Shown piece by piece: positions 25,597 through 33,348 of a stretch of 62,978 bases of DNA. Source of the stretch: CAMCXT01 sp046302715 (GTDB taxonomy: Bacteria; Bacteroidota; Bacteroidia; M30B66); the NCBI GenBank assembly GCA_046302715.1, contig JBKCHQ010000076.1, positions 1 through 62,978 on the forward strand, given 5' to 3'. The notes beneath the pieces are model-generated. The model was not told the origin of the DNA, made no database searches, and worked only from the letters and a program-made list of their open reading frames with translations. The position numbers and the translations under genes are program-made. Each line of letters opens with the position of its first letter. Position 1 is the first letter of the stretch.

Positions 25597-25624
25597 ACGC
25601 CGGCCTTGTGTCGGCGTTTTTTTT
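25597..25624 (+). terminator. Rho-independent terminator after rpmB
   Basis: ACGCCG and CGGCGT form a 6-bp GC-rich stem with a short loop, followed by eight T. It lies 23 nt after the rpmB stop and overlaps the region just upstream of the next gene's start. Confidence 0.9.
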
Positions 25625-25634
25625 ATCCCAGCAT

Positions 25635-27179
25635 ATGCGTAATCTTATCCCATTAACATTATGTCTAAGCTCATTGCTTGTGCATGCAGTTCCCGATTTG
25701 CGCCGCCTTGAGTTTCTGTTTTACCCACAGTTTAAATCACAAACCATTAAAGGAAAAGTGGTTCAAACTTGGCAATGTTCAGCAGGTGATACCTTTAGTT
25801 TATTTCTTAAGGAACCGCTTAAATATACTTCAATACAGTATCCCAAAAGCACCGTAAAAATGGAGATATTGGGCAACCGAAGGTTTTTTAAAGTGTTAAT
25901 TAATGCTCGATTTGACATTACAATAAAATATGGAGGCAAGCCACAGGATGCCAAAAATCCACCTTGGGATGGGGGTATGGTTTGGCGCACCGATGCCACG
26001 GGCAAGCCTTGGTTGGGAGTAAGTTGCCAGGGCCAGGGCTCATCGTTATGGTGGCCAGCTCCTAATGATTATCTCGACGAAGCCGATTCGGTTACTTTCA
26101 CTTCTGTGTATCCTTCTTCATTATTCTTTAAAGGCAACGGAAAGCAAATGGCCGATAAAATTAAAGGCAAAACCCGCACCACCACCTGGCAAACCACGCT
26201 GCCTATTAATCTCTACAACATAACTGTAAACATTGCCGATTATGCGCATTATTCGGAAGTTTTAGAACGGCCCGACGGATCTAAGCTGGCGATTGATTAT
26301 TACCCATTAACTTATAATCTCGAAAACGCCCAACGACAGTTTAAATACACCAAACCGATGTTAACCTGCTTTGAAAAGGCTTTTGGCATATATCCCTGCT
26401 CTAATGATGGCTTCTCGGTGGTCGAAACCGCTTATGCTGGCATGGAGCATCAGGGTGCTATTGCCTATGGCAACGGTTATAAAGACGGCTATTCGGGGGA
26501 GGATTATTCTATGATTGGCCTTCCTATGGATTTTATTTTGGTGCATGAAAGTGCGCACGAATGGTGGGGGAATTCGGTTTCGGCGCGCAATGCCCGCGAT
26601 TTTTGGTTGCAGGAGGCTTTGTGCACCTATGCCGAAATGTTTTATGTGTCTTGCATTTTCGGGGAAGAGAAAGCACTTGACTACATAGCCGCAAAGCAGA
26701 AAATGGTACTTAACCAATCTTCCATTTTAAGTGGCGGAGAGGGCAGCGAATCCGATATGTATACCAAAGGAGCCCTCATGTTTCATACGTTAAGCCGCTT
26801 TTATTCGAACACTAAGGTTTGGGATGATTTAATGTACCAACTGGCCGATGAATTTAGATTTAAAGAACTCAGCACCGAGGAGTTGGCCGCATGGTTTGTA
26901 AAGCAAACCGAAGGCTTGTCCACCGCTTTTTTTTACCAGTATCTGGATGTGGCCTCCCCTCCTATTTTGGAATACTCCCGCGAGCAAACCGATGAAGGCT
27001 ACTGGCTTAAATTTAGAGTTAAAAATGCGCTTGATCAATTCGTTTTACCCGTTCGCTGGACTTCCGGCAACGAAACCTGGACCACCAAATGCACAGGCCA
27101 ATGGCAGCGCATCAAAATTGGCCCGGGCGATTTTCCCGAACCCGACGCTAAATATTCTTATTTTAAACTTAACCGATAA
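25635..27179 (+). CDS. M1 family zinc metallopeptidase (aminopeptidase-like), secreted
   Basis: This 514-residue gluzincin has a signal peptide (MRNLIPLTLCLSSLLVHA). Zinc ligands are in HESAHEWWGN (about 306-315) with the third ligand Glu 18 residues on, in LQEALCTYAEM. The substrate-binding exopeptidase motif appears as AGMEHQGAIAYG, the G-x-M-E-N variant with H for N. M1 enzymes remove N-terminal amino acids. No T9SS tail is seen, so it is probably periplasmic or outer-membrane associated. The start at 25635 is chosen because an upstream in-frame codon (25608) lies inside the rpmB terminator. It is one of three M1 peptidases in the window. Confidence 0.92.
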   Translation: MRNLIPLTLCLSSLLVHAVPDLRRLEFLFYPQFKSQTIKGKVVQTWQCSAGDTFSLFLKEPLKYTSIQYPKSTVKMEILGNRRFFKVLINARFDITIKYGGKPQDAKNPPWDGGMVWRTDATGKPWLGVSCQGQGSSLWWPAPNDYLDEADSVTFTSVYPSSLFFKGNGKQMADKIKGKTRTTTWQTTLPINLYNITVNIADYAHYSEVLERPDGSKLAIDYYPLTYNLENAQRQFKYTKPMLTCFEKAFGIYPCSNDGFSVVETAYAGMEHQGAIAYGNGYKDGYSGEDYSMIGLPMDFILVHESAHEWWGNSVSARNARDFWLQEALCTYAEMFYVSCIFGEEKALDYIAAKQKMVLNQSSILSGGEGSESDMYTKGALMFHTLSRFYSNTKVWDDLMYQLADEFRFKELSTEELAAWFVKQTEGLSTAFFYQYLDVASPPILEYSREQTDEGYWLKFRVKNALDQFVLPVRWTSGNETWTTKCTGQWQRIKIGPGDFPEPDAKYSYFKLNR

Positions 27180-27255
27180 GATTTGGCCTTAATCGGGTCA
27201 AAAGGTTATAATTCAAAATGAAATGCTATTTTTACACCTCAATTAATTACAGAAC

Positions 27256-29445
27256 ATGACATTAAATCAATTACGCGTATTTTTAACTTTTTGTGTTTTA
27301 GGTAGTGTAAATTCGCTCCATGCGCAATTAACCATTACACAATCTCCGGCCAATAACCTCGTTGAGAATGTTTTAGTTGGCGCGGGAATTCAGGTGACTA
27401 ACGTAACCTCTGGCGGCAATGCCGATCAGATTGGAACGTTTACAAACGGCAACACGGTTAACCTCGGAGTAGCAAATGGTGTAATGATGACTACCGGTAG
27501 TTTTACTACGCAGTCGGATCAGGCATCTGGGCCCGGATACATTGGTTCTGCTGCAAATGCAGGCACAAGCTCAACTTCTGGTGCCAATACTTTAGCCGAC
27601 GACCCTGATTTAAATACCATAATCTCAAGCTTTGGGGCTCCCGCCACCACTAACAATATTGCCTTAATTGAATTTGATTTCGTTCCGGCTGGCGATTCGG
27701 TTGCTTTTAACTATGTATTTGCCTCTGAAGAGTACAACGGTTTTGTGTGCTCTCAGTTTTTTGATGTGTTCGGTTTCTTTATATCCGGCCCGGGTATAAA
27801 TGGCCCATATGCCAACAATTCAGAAAATATTGCCGTAGTGCCCAATACCAATCCTGCCTTGCCGGTAAGTATGAATACCATCAACAGTGGTTTTAGTGAT
27901 GGAGGAATCTATTGCCCGCCCGGCGGTTTAAACAATCAGGCCTATTTTGTGGACAACAGCGGAAGCAGCAACTTTTCGCCTTATGGATACACCTCCGTTC
28001 TTACGGCTCAAGCCAACGTGCAGTGCGGCGAAACGTATCACATTAAACTAATCCTTGCCAACGGATCCGATCAATCCTACGATTCATGGGTGTTTCTTGA
28101 AGCCGAATCGTTTAGTTCATCCATACCGGATATTACCATTGCTAATTTACTTCCCGACTCTGCCTTTATTGAAGGATGCACCACGGGCGAAATTGTATTT
28201 CGTCGTAATTTAGCAGAAGATTCACTTATCATTCCTTTAGTATTTTCGGGCTCTGCGCAAAACGGAACCGATTATACCGGCCTTCCCGATTCGCTCATCT
28301 TCTTGCCCGGGCAAGATTCTATTTACTATGAATTACAACCTGCAGATGACGGCATCAGCGAAGGTGTTGATGGTTACGAAGAAATTGTAATCTCATTCGT
28401 TGTGGTAAACGAGTGCGGACAGGATTTCCCGGTAGAGAAAAAATTAAAAATTCGCGATCCGTATGAGATTAATCCCGGGCTCAACGATACGTTGCTTTTA
28501 TGTCCAAAGGACAATTTCTTAATTGCATCAAATCCAACAGGCGGATATGAGCCCTATTCCTTTATTTGGAACGATTCTGCCGGCACCACGAGTTCGTCGT
28601 TTACCTTCGATATTAATACTACTCAAACCTTTATAGTGCAGGTTAAAGATTCGCTGAATTGCCCCAATCAACCCTTTGCCGACACCATTACCGTAACCAT
28701 GGAGTACCAGGATTTAACTCCTGAATTTTCGATTCAAACGTTGTGCGAAGGCGATACTACAGTGCTGGTAGCTCAGGTCGAAAACGGACTTGAACCCTTT
28801 ATTTATTCCTGGTCAACCGGCGAACTCAACGATTCCATTACTGTGGTGGCCAGCGATTCTACCTTTTACACCTTCACGGTGGAGGATGCTTGCGGCTTTG
28901 AGGTTACCGATACCGCATTTGTGAATGTACCCATTTACGATTCTTTGATTGTTACCACTTTTGACACTACTGTTTGTTCTAATAATCCCATTGCCGGGCT
29001 TTTAGGATTTGCCTCAGGAGGAAACGGAATTTACACCTATGATTTTGACGGACCGGGAGATATTACATTTTTAAGCGATACTACGGCAACCGTTACAGTT
29101 TCAGGCCCATCGCAATACATCGTTACAGTTACCGACGGATGCGGAACCATTGCAGTAGATACGATAACCGTAAATGTTGAGGCCTGCGAATTGATTGCCT
29201 ACAATGCTTTTTCACCAAACGGCGATGGTAAAAATGATTTTTTCACCATACCAAGCATCCAGTATTATCCAGGCTCGACGGTGTATATTTTTAACCGCTG
29301 GGGCAAGAAAATTTTCGAAAAAACCGATTATCAGAACGACTGGAGCGGCAGCGATGTGCTTACCTCCGGAACCTATTATTATGTAATTGATCCGGGCGAT
29401 GGCAGCCAGCAGCTGAAGGGCTACGTTACCGTATTTAAGGACTAA
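27256..29445 (+). CDS. Choice-of-anchor L protein with T9SS type B (gliding motility-type) C-terminal domain
   Basis: This 729-residue exported protein has a signal peptide (ending SLHAQ), then a choice-of-anchor L domain (about 25-290) with GVANGVMMTTG, FDFVPAGDSVAFNYVFASEE and the Cys-bearing CSQFFDVFGFF. Then come Ig/SprB-like repeats with regular acidic loops, and a C-terminal type B sorting domain: AYNAFSPNGDGKNDFF, VYIFNRWGKKIFE and GTYYYVIDPGDG. Such proteins are secreted by T9SS and often act as surface adhesins. It begins 76 nt after the M1 gene and is followed 11 nt later by a second M1 gene. Confidence 0.93.
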   Translation: MTLNQLRVFLTFCVLGSVNSLHAQLTITQSPANNLVENVLVGAGIQVTNVTSGGNADQIGTFTNGNTVNLGVANGVMMTTGSFTTQSDQASGPGYIGSAANAGTSSTSGANTLADDPDLNTIISSFGAPATTNNIALIEFDFVPAGDSVAFNYVFASEEYNGFVCSQFFDVFGFFISGPGINGPYANNSENIAVVPNTNPALPVSMNTINSGFSDGGIYCPPGGLNNQAYFVDNSGSSNFSPYGYTSVLTAQANVQCGETYHIKLILANGSDQSYDSWVFLEAESFSSSIPDITIANLLPDSAFIEGCTTGEIVFRRNLAEDSLIIPLVFSGSAQNGTDYTGLPDSLIFLPGQDSIYYELQPADDGISEGVDGYEEIVISFVVVNECGQDFPVEKKLKIRDPYEINPGLNDTLLLCPKDNFLIASNPTGGYEPYSFIWNDSAGTTSSSFTFDINTTQTFIVQVKDSLNCPNQPFADTITVTMEYQDLTPEFSIQTLCEGDTTVLVAQVENGLEPFIYSWSTGELNDSITVVASDSTFYTFTVEDACGFEVTDTAFVNVPIYDSLIVTTFDTTVCSNNPIAGLLGFASGGNGIYTYDFDGPGDITFLSDTTATVTVSGPSQYIVTVTDGCGTIAVDTITVNVEACELIAYNAFSPNGDGKNDFFTIPSIQYYPGSTVYIFNRWGKKIFEKTDYQNDWSGSDVLTSGTYYYVIDPGDGSQQLKGYVTVFKD

Positions 29446-29456
29446 TTGTAAGGTTT

Positions 29457-31310
29457 ATGCATAAGGGGTTGGTCTGGCAATGTTTCAGACTCTTAGTTAC
29501 TTGTTTGCTATCAATAATTCCATTCATGTCTTTTGCCATTAATACCGATGCACACAGTGCGGCAAAACCAGATGAGGCAGTTATTAAGCACCTTTCGCTC
29601 GATCTGAATATTGATTTTTCTAAGCACATTATAACAGCGACGGCAAAATACCGTGCAGAGTTTTTTACCTCTGCCCGCGAGATTATCCTCGATACCCGAG
29701 ATCTCGAGATTATATCGGTGCAATCGCCATCAGGCACAGCTTTAAAATTCTCACTGGGTGCGGATGTGCCTTTTTTAGGAAAGGCTTTACGTATTGAGGT
29801 TGATAGTTCATCAAACGAATTTTTGATTAACTACCGCACCACCCAAGCATCAGCTGCGCTGCAGTGGCTCGAGCCGTCACAAACCGGCGACGGTAAATCG
29901 CCTTTCGTTTTCACACAAGGGCAGGCTATTTTAAGCCGCACCTGGATTCCTGTACAGGACAGTCCGGGCATACGATTCACTTGGGAGGCAACCGTGCATG
30001 TGCCGGCAGAATTCATGGCCGTAATGAGTGGTAAAAATGTGCAGGAGCGCAACGAAACCGGCACATACTCTTGCCGAATGGAATTGCCCGTTCCGGCTTA
30101 TTTAATTGCACTGGCAGCAGGCGATATTCAGTTTAGCCCCATCGGTTCACGTTGCGGGGTTTATGCCGAACCGGGAATGCTGCCAAAGGCCGCAAAGGAA
30201 TTTGCCGATATGGAAAAGATGCTTCTTGCGGCCGAACAGCTTTACGGGCCTTATGCCTGGGGCAGATACGATGTTATTGTGCTGCCAGCATCGTTTCCGT
30301 TTGGTGGCATGGAAAATCCACGCCTCACTTTTGCTACACCTACCATCATTGCAGGCGATGGATCGCTTACTGCTCTAATTGCCCACGAATTGGCTCACAG
30401 CTGGTCGGGCAATCTGGTAACAAATTCAAACTGGGACGACTTCTGGCTCAATGAAGGTTTTACCGTGTACTTCGAACGCCGTATAATGGAAGCACTTTAT
30501 GGCGCATCGTATGCCGATATGCTAGAAGTGCTCGGGTACAAAGATCTGCAGGAAACCCTCGCCGACTTGGGCGCCAACAATGCTGACACTCAGCTAAAGC
30601 TCAAACTCGTTGGCCGTGATCCTGATGATGGCATGACCGACATTGCTTACGAAAAAGGGTGCTTTCTGTTGGTGTACCTCGAAAATCAAGAAGTTCGCGA
30701 AACATTTGATTCATTCCTGAACCGCTATTTCAAGGAATTTGCCTTTAAAGGCATCACCACCGAACGTTTTTTGCAGTATCTTAAATCACGAAATGGCTTG
30801 AAATTGTCGCCTGAAGCATTGGAAGTAGTCGAAAAATGGATATATGCTCCCGGTTTGCCCATCGAATGCAAGCAGCCAGTTTCTGAACGCTTTAATAAGG
30901 TAGAAGCTTTGGTGCCACGCCTGTTGGCCGGCGAAAAAGCGGCGCGCAACGAAACCAAAACATGGGTAACGCACGAATGGCTGCATTTTATACGTTCGCT
31001 GCCCGAAACGCTTGATCAATCCAAGGCCACATCGCTCGATAAGCAATACGGATTTTCGCAATCGGGCAATTCCGAAATTCGTTTTGCATGGCTTCACTAC
31101 CGCTTAAATCGTGGCGATGCTAGCGTAATGACTTCTGCGGATGCATTTTTGGGTGCAGTGGGCCGCCGAAAATTTGTGTTGCCGCTCTACAAAGCCATGA
31201 TGAAGCAGGCATCCATGAAAGATTTAGCTAAAAGCATCTATGCCAAACATCGAAACGGCTATCACGCCGTTACGCGTCAGAGTATCGACGAGCTAATGGA
31301 GAAGCCTTAA
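29457..31310 (+). CDS. M1 family metallopeptidase, leukotriene A4 hydrolase-like
   Basis: The 617-residue enzyme has a signal peptide (about 1-27), an N-terminal beta domain, the catalytic domain with GGMENPRLTFATP and HELAHSWSGN (about 309-318) followed by LNEGFTVYFE (third zinc ligand), and a C-terminal helical domain of the LTA4 hydrolase type (from about 460). Bacterial members are aminopeptidases; a lipid epoxide hydrolase activity is not expected without test. The LTA4H-C domain separates it from the other two M1 genes in this window. It lies 11 nt after the T9SS type B gene, so they are probably co-transcribed. Confidence 0.94.
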   Translation: MHKGLVWQCFRLLVTCLLSIIPFMSFAINTDAHSAAKPDEAVIKHLSLDLNIDFSKHIITATAKYRAEFFTSAREIILDTRDLEIISVQSPSGTALKFSLGADVPFLGKALRIEVDSSSNEFLINYRTTQASAALQWLEPSQTGDGKSPFVFTQGQAILSRTWIPVQDSPGIRFTWEATVHVPAEFMAVMSGKNVQERNETGTYSCRMELPVPAYLIALAAGDIQFSPIGSRCGVYAEPGMLPKAAKEFADMEKMLLAAEQLYGPYAWGRYDVIVLPASFPFGGMENPRLTFATPTIIAGDGSLTALIAHELAHSWSGNLVTNSNWDDFWLNEGFTVYFERRIMEALYGASYADMLEVLGYKDLQETLADLGANNADTQLKLKLVGRDPDDGMTDIAYEKGCFLLVYLENQEVRETFDSFLNRYFKEFAFKGITTERFLQYLKSRNGLKLSPEALEVVEKWIYAPGLPIECKQPVSERFNKVEALVPRLLAGEKAARNETKTWVTHEWLHFIRSLPETLDQSKATSLDKQYGFSQSGNSEIRFAWLHYRLNRGDASVMTSADAFLGAVGRRKFVLPLYKAMMKQASMKDLAKSIYAKHRNGYHAVTRQSIDELMEKP

Positions 31311-31371
31311 GGTTTTATAAGAACATTATTTTAGTGCGGGGCTTTGCAAACTCATACACTTTGAATTCAAT

Positions 31372-31467
31372 TATCCGTTTTAAACGCTTATAAACGTTTG
31401 TTAATGGTTATTTACTTCGGAGGAGCTAGCTTCGCGTTGGGCAGGGGGGGATAGGATTCCTACAAAA
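31372..31467 (+). repeat. Dispersed ~95-bp element, copy A
   Basis: This 96-bp stretch is about 84% identical to the reverse complement of 50377-50471, with one gap. It contains three short dyads: a near-palindrome around 31382-31399 (AAACGCTTATAAACGTTT), AGCTAGCT near 31424, and TAGGATTCCTA near 31452. It lies 61 bp after the stop of the LTA4H-like gene and holds no ORF. It belongs to no class I can name. Confidence 0.8.
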
Positions 31468-31583
31468 ATCAAGGGTAAATCCAAAATTGAATTTTCAACA
31501 AGTCATGTGAATGACGCTATAATCATCCTTTTATCAATTTTACACGATGGAATCTCATAAAAGCTGCGGAAGGAAGTCCCAGG

Positions 31584-32471
31584 CTAAGAATTCACCATTA
31601 CCGAAGTCATAGTTAAAGCGCCGGCAACTGCTTTATCGTTAAATAAGCTTATTTGTTCTGATTTGGATTGCATGGCCAAGACATAAAGCAAGGGCAAATA
31701 ATGTTCAGCTGTTGGGATGGCCAAATCGAAGGCACTGCCTTGTTTGGGAAAATCGATGAGTGGAACATGGTTTTGTTCTACAATCCAGCGCTTCATTTTT
31801 TCGGAGGCTTCCAATGCCCAGTCGAAGGCAAAGCCTACATCGTTTAGGCGGTCCCAGGCTACACGGCCTAAATTATGCACCATGTTGCCACTACCCACAA
31901 TGAGGACACCTTTTCGTCGTAAATAGGCCAACTCGCGGGCAAGGTCATAATGCTGTTGGGGCGTCATGCGTACATCAAGGCTAAGCTGCACCACCGGCAC
32001 ATCGGCTTTGGGGTATAAATGTTTTATAACACTCCATGCGCCATGGTCGAGGCCCCAGGTATGATCAAGGGAAATGTGCTGCGTAAGTTGGGCTTTACTA
32101 AGGTCTTCAGCCAATTCGGGACTTCCCTGGGCAGGATACTGCACATCAAACAAAGCTTGGGGAAAGCCGCCAAAGTCGTGTATGGTCTTTGGTTGCGGCA
32201 TGGCGGTTACGAAGGTACCGTTGGTTTCCCAATGGGCCGAAATGCATAAAATAGCTCGGGGCCGCTCTATCTGCTGGGCCACATTTCGAAAGCCGGCCAC
32301 AAATTCGTTTTCTTCAATGGCATTCATTGGGCTGCCATGCCCGAGGAACAGCACCGGCATTGGAGCTGTCGAAGTGCCTTCGTCCAGAAAATTTGTAAAT
32401 GTGCGTAAGTTCATAGCCATGGCAGCAAAAGGCAACATGCCAAGGGAAAAAAGAAACTCCTTACGCTGCAT
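31584..32471 (-). CDS. ygiD: 4,5-DOPA dioxygenase extradiol-like protein (class III ring-cleavage family)
   Basis: The 295-residue protein belongs to the LigB/DODA family. Metal-binding and catalytic His are visible in LFLGHGSPMNAI, CISAHWETNG and SGNMVHNLG. E. coli YgiD, the best-studied bacterial relative, is a zinc-dependent extradiol dioxygenase of DOPA; natural substrates are unclear. The N-terminus (MQRKEFLFSLGMLPFAAMAM) looks like a signal or twin-arginine-like leader without the second Arg. The ATG at 32471 is preferred over a start at 32525, which adds an unrelated hydrophobic extension. It is convergent with the LTA4H-like gene. Confidence 0.9.
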   Translation of the reverse strand: MQRKEFLFSLGMLPFAAMAMNLRTFTNFLDEGTSTAPMPVLFLGHGSPMNAIEENEFVAGFRNVAQQIERPRAILCISAHWETNGTFVTAMPQPKTIHDFGGFPQALFDVQYPAQGSPELAEDLSKAQLTQHISLDHTWGLDHGAWSVIKHLYPKADVPVVQLSLDVRMTPQQHYDLARELAYLRRKGVLIVGSGNMVHNLGRVAWDRLNDVGFAFDWALEASEKMKRWIVEQNHVPLIDFPKQGSAFDLAIPTAEHYLPLLYVLAMQSKSEQISLFNDKAVAGALTMTSVMVNS

Positions 32472-32694
32472 ATTCAAAAGTATATTTTTTAAACATAAAG
32501 CCAAAGCCCATAACAGCCATGCCATGAATACTAAGTTAGGCCAAGCATAATTTTGACCTTAAAAAGACGTCGAAAAAATGTGTTTTTAAATGCAAATGTG
32601 TATACTTGTAGATGATAATGAAGACCAGAAATCATTTAAAAAACGGGGCGTAACCGAAAAGCCAAAAGAGTAGGAACCACCAATTATAATTAAA

Positions 32695-32991
32695 ATGACA
32701 TCAAAACAAGTTTTGCCCAATTCAACTGCAGTCCTAGTATTAGGAATATTATCAATTGTATTTGGTTGCTTTTTTGTTGGTCTAATTTTGGGCATTATAG
32801 GTCTCAGTCTAGGAGGAAAATCCAGAAAATTATATCATGCTAATCCTGATTTATACACGGGCTATGGAGCTCTCAATGCAGGTTGGATTATGTCAATTAT
32901 TGGAACCGTTTTGGCAGGTTTATATGTTTTGTATTTTCTTTTCGTGGTAGCCATTTTAGGAGGTACGGCCGTAGGACTAATGAACTTATGA
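32695..32991 (+). CDS. Small CCC-motif-type membrane protein
   Basis: This 98-residue protein has two membrane segments (about 14-40 and 64-95) separated by a loop with GLSLGGKSRKLYHANPDLYTG. It resembles the Bacteroidota 'CCC motif membrane protein' and DUF4190-like proteins, although only one Cys (VFGCFFVG) remains of the motif. It is usually found next to a DUF2752 gene, as here (37 nt downstream). Function is unknown. Confidence 0.8.
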   Translation: MTSKQVLPNSTAVLVLGILSIVFGCFFVGLILGIIGLSLGGKSRKLYHANPDLYTGYGALNAGWIMSIIGTVLAGLYVLYFLFVVAILGGTAVGLMNL

Positions 32992-33028
32992 TATTATCCA
33001 TTGATTTTAAGGCATTTAAATAACAAAG

Positions 33029-33304
33029 ATGATCGTTCAACTTCTGCCTTGTGCATACAAACAGTTGTTTGGTATTGATTGTCCTATTTGCGGCTTTCAA
33101 CGCTCATTAATACTGATGTTGAATGGCGACTTGGCTGGCAGTTTTTTTCAGTATATGCCACTGTTGCCAATTCTAATTTTGATGGGCTTGAGCATCATAA
33201 GATTGATTAAACCCAATATTATTAGCAGAAGATTTCATATTTATTACAGCATAATAGTTCTAACTGTAATTTTCATTAACTATTCAATTAAGCTAATTAT
33301 TTAA
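33029..33304 (+). CDS. DUF2752 family small membrane protein
   Basis: The 91-residue protein has the DUF2752 signature CPICGFQRS near residue 18, preceded by LLPCAYKQLFGID, and two membrane helices. The Cys pair could bind metal or form a disulfide. It forms a two-gene unit with the CCC-motif protein upstream; this pairing is recurrent in Bacteroidota and the role is unknown. Confidence 0.87.
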   Translation: MIVQLLPCAYKQLFGIDCPICGFQRSLILMLNGDLAGSFFQYMPLLPILILMGLSIIRLIKPNIISRRFHIYYSIIVLTVIFINYSIKLII

Positions 33305-33348
33305 GGTAGTGTTTACTAGATAAATATCTAAGTTAAGTTCAATCTAAT

